Below, one piece after another: positions 1 to 5,470 of a DNA stretch of 11,591 nucleotides. The position numbers and the translations under genes were made by a program. The DNA lies in contig JAQTXY010000025.1 in NCBI GenBank assembly GCA_028688535.1, positions 1 to 11,591 on the forward strand, written 5' to 3'. The DNA comes from Methanothrix sp. Its GTDB lineage: Archaea; Halobacteriota; Methanosarcinia; Methanotrichales; Methanotrichaceae. The stretch's first letter is position 1, and each line of letters begins with the position of its first letter. Under the pieces are notes generated by a model. It was given only the letters and a program-made list of their open reading frames with translations. It was not told the DNA's origin and searched no databases.

Positions 1-184
1 TTGGATATGGTGAATCATCCCTATATTCTTCTATAACAACACCATGCGTGGCCGAAAAGTAGATCTCATCGAACTTGAGCCGGTCAGCATTAGCTTCTTC
101 ATAAGCATGATCAGTTATTCTGACTCTACCGGCCTCTATGGCTTCTTTGATGTCGTCGAGTTCTACCTGGCCGTTTGCATTCAC
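1..184 (-). CDS. DUF4258-family protein, 3' part cut off by window edge
   Basis: This reading frame stays open from a GTG at 184 to the window edge (61 codons seen). The peptide has a helix-rich start (LDDIKEAIEAG), then RITDHAYEEANAD, then VVIEEYRDDSPYP. The ITDHAYEEA stretch with its histidine and the (V)IEEYxDDxPYP stretch match the complete DUF4258 protein encoded at 458-739, which has VIEEYPDDTPYP at the equivalent place. DUF4258 proteins are small and are often the putative toxin (RelE/HicA-like role) of toxin-antitoxin pairs, so this is inferred to be a second such protein. A TGA lies in frame four codons upstream of the GTG, so the gene cannot start much earlier. No clear Shine-Dalgarno sequence is visible. 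An A/T-rich TTTAATAA lies about 27 bases upstream, which would fit a leaderless transcript. Any antitoxin partner would be outside the window. Confidence 0.6.
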   Translation of the reverse strand, partial: MNANGQVELDDIKEAIEAGRVRITDHAYEEANADRLKFDEIYFSATHGVVIEEYRDDSPYP

Positions 185-457
185 GAATTTATAAGTTCAT
201 ATTATGATTATTAAAGGTTTATGTCAATCTCTTCAACTATCATTGTGCTGCCGTTAGCCGTCGGATGACAAGGCTGGTGGCCTCAGGAATTGCTTCTGAA
301 AAATCCTTGTACGTCTGTTGTGTGCTTTGCATCTTTATGGTGCCCGTAGCTACTCGGCGATAATTATCAACTAGGCAGCAGGAAGCAGCAGTCAAGTGAT
401 TTCTAGACGGGAAAGTTTATGGGATGAAACGACAGCTAAATTGATGATGGCCTAGCT
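185..457. other. Divergent intergenic region between two DUF4258 genes
   Basis: No convincing gene is seen here. On the minus strand a 30-codon frame (332 to 240, beginning MQSTQQTYKDFSEAIPEA) ends in an ATGA overlap with a 10-codon frame (243 to 211). It could be a very small gene or the remnant of one, but I recognise no family. A perfect 10-bp palindrome, GATAATTATC, lies at 359-368, about 90 bases before the plus-strand toxin-antitoxin pair, and could be an operator. A TATA-like AGTTTATG lies at about 413-420, some 40 bases before the ATG at 458. These regulatory readings are inference from position only. Confidence 0.35.
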
Positions 458-739
458 ATGAGCAGCGAAAGAATTACCTATCGTCTTCACGCTGTCCAAC
501 GGATGTTCGAGAGAAGAGTAAGCGCAGAAGAAATTCGATATGTGCTGGAAACGGGAGAAGTAATTGAAGAATATCCTGATGACACGCCATACCCAAGTCG
601 CCTTATCCTGGGAAGTTATAAGGGTCGCCTTATTCATGTCGTAGCAGCCAACAATTGCCTTGACGATGAGATAATAGTAATCACAGTTTACGAGCCCGAT
701 CCCTCTGAATGGGACCCGGAATGCAGGAAGAGGATTTAA
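458..739 (+). CDS. DUF4258 domain protein, probable toxin of a toxin-antitoxin pair
   Basis: A 93-residue protein that is almost entirely one DUF4258 domain. Visible hallmarks are an N-terminal helix with a conserved histidine (ITYRLHAVQRMFERR, His11), a second helix (SAEEIRYVLETG), the acidic loop VIEEYPDDTPYPSR, then a strand-rich half with LIHVVAANN (His60) and the C-terminal IIVITVYEPDPSEWD. The last motif is typical of the family, which is related in layout to RelE/HicA-type RNA-acting toxins. RNA cleavage by this protein is inference, not shown. The stop codon TAA shares its last A with the ATG of the YgiT-like gene, so the two are translationally coupled. In many DUF4258/YgiT pairs the toxin comes first, as here. 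The start is the first ATG in the frame, and no strong ribosome binding site precedes it, so a leaderless or weakly initiated transcript is possible. Confidence 0.8.
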   Translation: MSSERITYRLHAVQRMFERRVSAEEIRYVLETGEVIEEYPDDTPYPSRLILGSYKGRLIHVVAANNCLDDEIIVITVYEPDPSEWDPECRKRI

Positions 740-966
740 TGAAATGCGTTATCTGCAAAAAAGCATCCACGAAGCCTGGAACGACCTCAATTACCTTTGA
801 GCGGGGTTGTTTGACAATGGTAGTAAAATGCGTGCCTGCTCAAGTCTGCCCAAATTGTGGAGAGGCGTATATCAGTGAAGAGGTTACTGCCAAGCTGCTT
901 AAAGATGCTGAGGAAAGAGCAAGCACAGGAGCACAGGTCGAGATCCTGCAGTATGTTGCTGCCTAA
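739..966 (+). CDS. YgiT-type zinc-finger protein, probable antitoxin
   Basis: A 75-residue protein with the short N-terminal zinc-binding module of the YgiT/MqsA type. The ligands are Cys3 and Cys6 (KCVICKK) with Cys37 and Cys40 (VCPNCGEAY), and the segment between them is strand-forming (TSITFERG, TMVVKCVPAQ). The C-terminal 30 residues are helical (SEEVTAKLLKDAEERAS) and end in VEILQYVAA. It lacks the C-terminal helix-turn-helix of full MqsA, so it is the short form usually found next to DUF4258 toxins and inferred to be the antitoxin. An upstream in-frame ATG at 709 exists, but I chose 739. AGGAAGAGGA (725-734) sits at Shine-Dalgarno distance, the TAATG junction couples it to the preceding gene, and the zinc site then starts at residue 3 as in relatives. 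Confidence 0.78.
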   Translation: MKCVICKKASTKPGTTSITFERGCLTMVVKCVPAQVCPNCGEAYISEEVTAKLLKDAEERASTGAQVEILQYVAA

Positions 967-993
967 GTTTAGAGAGAGGACCACACCTAGTAT

Positions 994-1035
994 CTCTTGT
1001 GCGTCATTTGTGCCTTCGTTCCCCTTTTGTGGTTT
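994..1035 (+). repeat. Degenerate copy of CTTTGTG-type 8-bp periodic repeat
   Basis: This copy contains TCATTTGTGCCTTCG and CCTTTTGTGGTTTG. It reads like a diverged version of the unit seen on the minus strand at 1442-1476 (CTTTGTGTCTTTGTGCC, then TTTGTGGTGG). Similarity was judged by eye and is partial. Confidence 0.35.
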
Positions 1036-1307
1036 GTTTCGCAGTTGCTGGATATAATTATCCGCTAATAGTAATGGCGAACCAAAGACATTGCTTTTCA
1101 ATTTCAGCCCCGGAAAACTTCAAACACCAGAGGCAGGCTCTCCTGGCCCTCAGGCCCGATCGGACATGTGCCCCCGAGCGCGAGCGCCTGCTTGCATGCG
1201 AACCCGCCTGGCAGACAGCGGCTGTGAACCGGATGGCCTTAGCCTGCGAGCGGCTCCTCCGACGCGGCCCGAGGGCTCTGGCAAAGATTGTCCTTTTTTC
1301 ATCGAAT

Positions 1308-1334
1308 CTTCGCGGCTTCGCGCCTTCGCGTGAG
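1308..1334 (+). repeat. Three-unit 8-bp tandem repeat TTCGCG(N)2
   Basis: Three consecutive octamers read TTCGCGGC, TTCGCGCC and TTCGCGTG. Aligned with the minus-strand copy at 1442-1476, most differences are C/T transitions (TTCGCG against TTTGTG), so both look like versions of one element in opposite orientation. Confidence 0.5.
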
Positions 1335-1441
1335 CCCGTGATATCGGCCCGACTGGCCTCTCAGCACGATCGCTCGTCAGGCAATCCAGCCCGCCCGGAC
1401 GACATCACGCAAACCAGGACGGCCCGGCCCGATGGCGGCAG

Positions 1442-1476
1442 CCACCACAAAGGCACAAAGACACAAAGGCGCTGAG
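1442..1476 (-). repeat. 8-bp periodic repeat, TTTGTG(N)2 on the minus strand
   Basis: On the plus strand the element reads ACCACAAAGGCACAAAGACA followed by CAAAGGCGCTGAG. On the minus strand it is three octamers, TTTGTGTC, TTTGTGCC and TTTGTGGT. It lies 24 bases after the stop of the CMD-family gene and in inverted orientation to the 1308-1334 copy. Predicted peptides of the TKAQRHKG type that cover it are most likely artefacts of this repeat. Confidence 0.5.
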
Positions 1477-1499
1477 GAGGCATTTTCGAAACCAAAGCA

Positions 1500-1910
1500 C
1501 TACTTCTCTTTCGATCTGCTCTCAAACTCCTGGAAGGTGCGCAGAGCTGAAGCCAGCACCCTGGTCTGGCCTATGAGCGCCGCAATGAACACCGCGTCCA
1601 GGATCTCGTCCTCGCTCGCCCCCGCGCGGGCGGCTGCGCTCATGTGCACCTTCAGGCACTTGTCTGCGCCGGATGCGGCGGCTGCGGCTACGGCCAGCAG
1701 CTCCGCGACTTTGGGCTCCAGGCTCTGGGGTCGCAGGGCATAAAAGTCCTTTAGAGCGGAGAAGATCATGAACTCCGGTCGGCGGGCCATGACCTTCAGG
1801 ATGAAGGGCACGGTGCCCAGCATCTTTTCGGTGTCGTCGTAGATGTCCTCCTGGATGGATTCGGTATTTTCGAGGAGGGCTTTTATGAGGTCTTTGTTTT
1901 CGGGTTTCAT
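1500..1910 (-). CDS. Carboxymuconolactone decarboxylase / AhpD-like protein
   Basis: A 136-residue all-helical protein of the CMD/AhpD family. The family signature is AAAAASGADKCLKVHMSAAARAG at about residues 75-97. The Cys85-x3-His89 pair matches the second half of the CxxCxxxH redox motif of AhpD, and the first cysteine is replaced by alanine. With one cysteine it cannot run the usual dithiol peroxidase chemistry alone, so the activity is open. The C-terminal half (EDEILDAVFIAALIGQTRVLASALRTFQEF) is the conserved helix pair of the family. I chose the ATG at 1910 because it makes an ATGA overlap with the stop of the TPR gene. An in-frame ATG at 1934 would add eight residues, and neither start has a good ribosome binding site. 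Tight coupling to the NTPase/TPR genes suggests it belongs to that cassette. Confidence 0.8.
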   Translation of the reverse strand: MKPENKDLIKALLENTESIQEDIYDDTEKMLGTVPFILKVMARRPEFMIFSALKDFYALRPQSLEPKVAELLAVAAAAASGADKCLKVHMSAAARAGASEDEILDAVFIAALIGQTRVLASALRTFQEFESRSKEK

Positions 1911-3235
1911 TGCTTGTGCTGTTGGCTCTCCCATTCTTGCAGCTTTCGCCTTACTATCTCAGCACGTGGGTCTTCGATCTCTTCACGGATCTTGAGGGCG
2001 GCTTTGGCACATTCGATCGCCTGGTCTCTTTTACCAAGTTGATCCAAAGCGAAGCTCATGTTCCATAGAGCGGTTCCTTCGCTCCTTCTGTCGCCGATCT
2101 CCTGCGTTATTTTCAATTGCTGCTCGTAGTAGTCGATGGCCTTGCTAGTATTGCCGAGATAAGTATAGGCTACGCCCAAATTACCTAGAAGTTTTCCTTC
2201 ACCCCTTCTGTCTTCGATCTCGCGTGCTATTGTTAAGGCCTGCTCGTGGTACTCGATAGCCTTGCGCATCTCGCCCATCCCGCCGTAAGCTCCACCTAAG
2301 TTGCCTAGGTTAGCACTTTCGGCCATTCTGTCTCCGATCTCGCGAGCTATGGCTAGAGCTTGTCTAAAATATTCAATGGCCTTGCGCATCTCGCCCATCC
2401 CGGCGTAAGCTCCGCCGAGGTCACCCAACCAAAGACCTTCATTACGTATGTCCTTGATTTCACGGGCTATAGCAAGAGCTTGTTCATGATGTTCGATGGC
2501 CTTGTGCACATCACCTAAAAAGTAGTAGGCATTACCCACATTACCTAATGCGTTTTCTTCCCCGCTTTTGTCTCCAATCTCTCGAGCTATGGCTAGAGCT
2601 TGTCTAAAATATTCAATGGCCTTACGCTGCTCGCTCAGCAAGGAATGGACACTTCCTAGCTCTATGAGGATCCTTACTTTTTCGCTTTTGTTTTTCATCT
2701 TATCGAGCAAATGCTCATTAATCCGTTTACGCCTCAGCAATTCCTCTTTATTCTGATAGCTGAAGTTCAGAGGCATGGACAGAGCCTCTACGGCTTGATA
2801 GGCCTGTCCATGATCCTCGCCTTTCAGAATGTGATACCCTCCTCTGTACCTCCAGAAGTCGGGGGCCTTCCAAATCACATCATCTAGTCCTGCTGGTGTC
2901 ATGAAGATCAGGCTTGGCACGCCGGCATCATAAAAAAGCTCGCGAAAGTTGTTGAGTGCATCCAAAACATCCAGGGCAAGCGTCTCAGGAAGTGTCCAGA
3001 TGAGAATCTCCTCCGTCTTTGGCTTGACGTTTCTAAGGTCTGAGATAAGGGTATCTCCGGTTTCTACCGGTGTGATTCTGGCAGAGAATCGAGATTTTAT
3101 GACCTCTATGACTTTATCACGATAAGCTGGTGAGGCAACGACGCAGAGAATGAGGTTTCTTTTTCCCTGAGATATCTCCAGCTCCGTGAGCAGGAGATCG
3201 ACCTCATCCAGATCCTCTAAGGAGATTGACTCCAT
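1907..3235 (-). CDS. Rossmann-like domain plus six-TPR protein
   Basis: 442 residues in two parts. Residues 1-160 alternate strands and helices (NLILCVVASP, RITPVET, EEILIWTLPE, VPSLIFMTP) and end in APDFWRYRGGYHIL (124-137). From memory, this APDFW-type ending resembles the N-terminal alpha/beta domain of single-chain STAND-type NTPases with C-terminal TPRs; no named domain can be assigned with certainty. Residues 183-422 are six exact 40-residue TPRs of the kinesin-light-chain/TPR_12 type, each built on the pattern (A/G)xYxxLGxxxKAIEYxEQALxIAREIxD, and these normally form a protein-binding superhelix. The start ATG at 3235 has GGTGGAG just before it and lies inside the end of the NTPase gene (19-base overlap). 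The stop overlaps the CMD-family start. Several repeats share long identical DNA, which points to recent unit exchange. The role is inferred to be the sensor or partner-binding arm of the NTPase. Confidence 0.75.
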   Translation of the reverse strand: MESISLEDLDEVDLLLTELEISQGKRNLILCVVASPAYRDKVIEVIKSRFSARITPVETGDTLISDLRNVKPKTEEILIWTLPETLALDVLDALNNFRELFYDAGVPSLIFMTPAGLDDVIWKAPDFWRYRGGYHILKGEDHGQAYQAVEALSMPLNFSYQNKEELLRRKRINEHLLDKMKNKSEKVRILIELGSVHSLLSEQRKAIEYFRQALAIAREIGDKSGEENALGNVGNAYYFLGDVHKAIEHHEQALAIAREIKDIRNEGLWLGDLGGAYAGMGEMRKAIEYFRQALAIAREIGDRMAESANLGNLGGAYGGMGEMRKAIEYHEQALTIAREIEDRRGEGKLLGNLGVAYTYLGNTSKAIDYYEQQLKITQEIGDRRSEGTALWNMSFALDQLGKRDQAIECAKAALKIREEIEDPRAEIVRRKLQEWESQQHKQ

Positions 3236-4485
3236 TTCTCCACCAGCGGACGCAGCATGGGGTTAATCTCGCACCATCTTCCTTCTTCGTCCTCATACTC
3301 GACCGCAGTCAGGCTGAAGAGAAGCTCTCGGGTCAAGACCGAATCCGGCCCCTCTTCCCTTGCCTCCTTGCATTTGTTGATCTCCAGCAGTTTCTTTTTG
3401 TGGGCCTCGGTGAGGGTTCGGTCAAATGTCATCCTCAGCTTCTCAAGACCTGTAGCAACGTCATTATAAGATATGCTCTTTTGACCCATACGAAAGGCGT
3501 TAAGCGATGCTTCCTTCATAACTTCCACCAGCTCGGAAAGCTTGCCGGTAGACTCGATGGCATATAGAAGAACCTCCTGATTCAGAAGATCCGGCTCGAT
3601 CCTGCGGGAAATCACATCTGAGTAGAACTTCCGGCCTTCTAGGTGCGGCTCTCCATTTTTCTTAAAAACCGGCATTTGCAGAAGGATCACATCGCTGGTA
3701 AAAGCATGCCTGACGTTCTCATACTGAGGATGAAATGCCAATGGAATGGGAAATGTATAAACCACAAAGCAGCTCGGCTCGATAAGGAGCTGATAGTTTT
3801 TATAGAAAAAGTCTTCAGACTGCTGGCCTCTTGCCAATTTGTCCAGATCATCTACTATTATTACCAATTCTTTTCCAGATTTTTCTTCAATATCCCCTAT
3901 CATCCAGTTTAGTTTCAGAATGAGATCGCTGATCTTCTGATCCAGCTCTGTCCTCAGGCACTGCCTGGTCTTGGCTTCTCGGCTGAGCTTGAGAATGACG
4001 ATCTGGCTCAAGGAGAGGCCGGCTGAACTCTGGCTGGTTACCTCCGCCTCGGTTATGTTCGTTATTCGCTTGGTGAAATCCTGGAAATCCGTCTCAATAT
4101 CGGGATTAAGGACAATTCCTTCCACCCGGGCAATATCGTAGACTTTGAGCGCCATGGAAACGAAGAAGTCGCGAAAATCAAAGTCGCTCAAATTAAGATC
4201 ATCCCGGATAGAGTAATTCACCACCAGAAAGCGACTTTTATCCAGGGCGGCCTCCAGGCGGTAAAGCTCTGTGCTCTTTCCAGAGCCTCTAAAGCCCAGG
4301 AACAGATACTTCTCCTTCCGGTCGGCAAGCTCAATCCTATCTTTCAAGTCCTGCATAGGTGATATGAGACCAGGCCGTTGTACGTAGAAATCCGCGAATT
4401 CTTGATATTCTTTTAGTGGCTCGACATAAAAATTGTTGTAAGCCTCTTTCAAATTCTTTGCCCTGGGCATGACATCATCCAACAC
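3217..4485 (-). CDS. P-loop NTPase (AAA/STAND-like) of a split NTPase-TPR cassette
   Basis: A 422-residue soluble ATPase. Walker A is GFRGSGKST (64-72). Walker B is ELVIIVDDLDKL (206-217) with the DD pair expected for Mg and catalysis. A sensor-1-like strand, CFVVYTFPIPLAF, is at 239-251. A helical lid runs about 300-350. The C-terminus (SVLTRELLFSLTAVEYEDEE...WCEINPMLRPLVEKW, 382-418) looks like a winged helix. This order fits the STAND/Orc-like AAA group, in which ATP hydrolysis switches a partner or effector. There are no transmembrane segments and no DNA-cutting domain. The start is GTG at 4485. ATG at 4470 is a good alternative, with GGATGAT three bases ahead of it. A TATA-like box lies about 60-75 bases upstream. 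Its last codons overlap the TPR gene, so the two products are probably made in fixed ratio and act together. Confidence 0.78.
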   Translation of the reverse strand: MLDDVMPRAKNLKEAYNNFYVEPLKEYQEFADFYVQRPGLISPMQDLKDRIELADRKEKYLFLGFRGSGKSTELYRLEAALDKSRFLVVNYSIRDDLNLSDFDFRDFFVSMALKVYDIARVEGIVLNPDIETDFQDFTKRITNITEAEVTSQSSAGLSLSQIVILKLSREAKTRQCLRTELDQKISDLILKLNWMIGDIEEKSGKELVIIVDDLDKLARGQQSEDFFYKNYQLLIEPSCFVVYTFPIPLAFHPQYENVRHAFTSDVILLQMPVFKKNGEPHLEGRKFYSDVISRRIEPDLLNQEVLLYAIESTGKLSELVEVMKEASLNAFRMGQKSISYNDVATGLEKLRMTFDRTLTEAHKKKLLEINKCKEAREEGPDSVLTRELLFSLTAVEYEDEEGRWCEINPMLRPLVEKWSQSP

Positions 4486-4544
4486 ACTGGTTAGCTCTCT
4501 AATATGATAATCATTTTGATGCCATCGTCGATCCCTAAGTCATC

Positions 4545-4553
4545 GTATAAAAT
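4545..4553 (-). promoter_or_regulatory. Candidate TATA box for the NTPase-TPR-CMD cassette
   Basis: On the minus strand the box reads ATTTTATAC. It is 60-75 bases before the GTG/ATG start choices, which would leave a 5' leader of roughly 35-55 bases. It lies between the T-run that probably ends the upstream transcript and the NTPase gene, consistent with a separate promoter. Inferred from position and composition only. Confidence 0.4.
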
Positions 4554-4564
4554 AATGTAAAATT

Positions 4565-4571
4565 AAAAAAA
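4565..4571 (-). terminator. Probable archaeal T-run terminator after the 51-residue-repeat gene
   Basis: Seven consecutive T residues on the minus strand start about 30 bases after the stop codon at 4601 and are followed by AATTTTACATTATTTTATA. Archaeal RNA polymerase commonly terminates at such T-runs without needing a hairpin. A perfect palindrome, AAGAGATCTCTT (4578-4589), lies just before it but has no room for a stable loop. Confidence 0.5.
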
Positions 4572-4600
4572 TGAAGCAAGAGATCTCTTTCTACTACCTT

Positions 4601-5461
4601 TTACTCTTCCAGAGTTATCGCCCGGATCTCTATCTGAAGCTGCGGCTCATCTGAGTCCAGCACCAGCTCCAGCCGGTCCAGCGGCTTGCTGGGATCAGTG
4701 TCCACCTTGGCGTAGAAATAATGCCCTTCATACCCATTGGTTGAGCTAGCTGTGCTCGGCCAGGAGTAGGCAGGCTCGACCTTGCTGTGCCTCCGCTGCA
4801 TCTGATTCTCTGGTCGATCGTAAGCCCATTCGGCGATATTCACACCCATAATCAGATCAGTCGTCTCAACGCTACCATCCTCGTACCATACGTTGATTTG
4901 GCCTACTACTGTGTTATCTGATAGTCCGGTGCTCCAACCGGCAAATTCCAGAACATGCACCGCCCTAGCACTCCTGCCTTGCAAGCTGATGGAGTCAGCG
5001 GCTTGCCCGGCATTGGCCTTCAGCGCCACTCCTTCCACCTGAAAATCAATGCCATTGTAAGTATGGGAGGTCCCGGATCCTAATGCAGTGGACTGGCCGG
5101 TTGTCTTCTCGCCTTTCCAGGATGCCATCCATTCCAAAGCGGTGTCCGAATCCACCTTTCCGGTAAACTGAGGAAACATGAGCGTGCCGGTGGCCTGCTT
5201 TGATATGGCACACTGCGTGCTATCCCCATTGCAGTAAACATTCCAGTCTTTGGGCTTGTTTTTTCCTTTCCAGGATGCTATCCAATTCTGAGCTACGTCC
5301 CAGGGCACCCTTCCTGTGAACTGCGGGAACATCAAAACCCCAGTGGCCTCCTTGGAGATGGCGCATTCTGAGCTGTCTCCGTTGCAGTAGACATTCCATA
5401 CGGCAGGCTGGATCGGATAGCCATTGGACTGCAACCAGGTCTGTGTCATGCTCCAATTCAC
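4601..5461 (-). CDS. Protein with tandem 51-residue Cys-containing repeat and C-terminal beta-rich domain
   Basis: 286 residues. Two near-identical blocks begin at Trp22 and Trp73 (WNVYCNGDS..CAISK.ATG) and continue LMFPQFTG.V.....A..W.ASWKG. The period is exactly 51 residues. The N-terminus (MTQTWLQS, 5-12) aligns with the end of a unit (VAQNWIAS), so about 2.3 units are present. Each unit has a Cys-x7-Cys pair. Residues 130-286 are strand-rich, with VHVLEFAGWS, GQINVWYEDGSVET and GVNIAEWAYD. This resembles the galactose-binding-like domains attached to glycoside hydrolases (inference). There is no signal peptide, although the gene upstream has one. The start is GTG at 5461. AGGAGAT (5466-5472) overlaps the previous stop codon and gives ideal spacing, so the pair is coupled. 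I do not recognise the 51-residue repeat. A sugar-binding or protein-binding role is a guess. Confidence 0.72.
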   Translation of the reverse strand: MNWSMTQTWLQSNGYPIQPAVWNVYCNGDSSECAISKEATGVLMFPQFTGRVPWDVAQNWIASWKGKNKPKDWNVYCNGDSTQCAISKQATGTLMFPQFTGKVDSDTALEWMASWKGEKTTGQSTALGSGTSHTYNGIDFQVEGVALKANAGQAADSISLQGRSARAVHVLEFAGWSTGLSDNTVVGQINVWYEDGSVETTDLIMGVNIAEWAYDRPENQMQRRHSKVEPAYSWPSTASSTNGYEGHYFYAKVDTDPSKPLDRLELVLDSDEPQLQIEIRAITLEE

Positions 5462-5470
5462 TTCTATCTC

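Larger units (their letters stand above)
967..1499. other. Gene-free stretch with short repeats, locally GC-rich
   Basis: More than 500 bases lie between the YgiT-like gene and the end of the CMD-family gene, with no credible coding region. Open frames exist here mainly because 1120-1440 is GC-rich and low in stops. Their peptides are rich in Arg, Ala and Pro and match nothing I know. The stretch contains three related short repeats (listed separately at 994-1035, 1308-1334 and 1442-1476). The GC-rich part has no visible tRNA or rRNA. It may be decayed mobile or intergenic-repeat DNA, which cannot be settled from one copy. Confidence 0.5.

Noticed and set aside
240..332. 30-codon minus-strand frame (MQSTQQTYKDFSEAIPEA...) as a third gene before the left DUF4258 gene
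   Set aside because: It is too short and unrecognised, with no ribosome binding site. It is mentioned under the intergenic region only.
999..1475. Open frame of 158 codons across the GC-rich gap
   Set aside because: It begins in one short repeat and ends in another (HKGTKTQRR type peptide), has no recognisable domain or ribosome binding site, and is Arg/Ala/Pro-rich as expected from GC-rich non-coding DNA.
1432..1743. Open frame antisense to the CMD-family gene
   Set aside because: Its N-terminus is the CACAAAGG repeat (TKAQRHKG) and the rest is antisense to a well supported gene.
1970..2689. Regular 120-bp spacing as a possible CRISPR or satellite array
   Set aside because: The period is coding: it equals 40 codons and every unit translates to a TPR with conserved positions.
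5220..5456. Minus-strand frame inside the 51-residue-repeat gene
   Set aside because: It is a shifted-frame shadow. The repeat structure and ribosome binding site support the 4601-5461 frame only.
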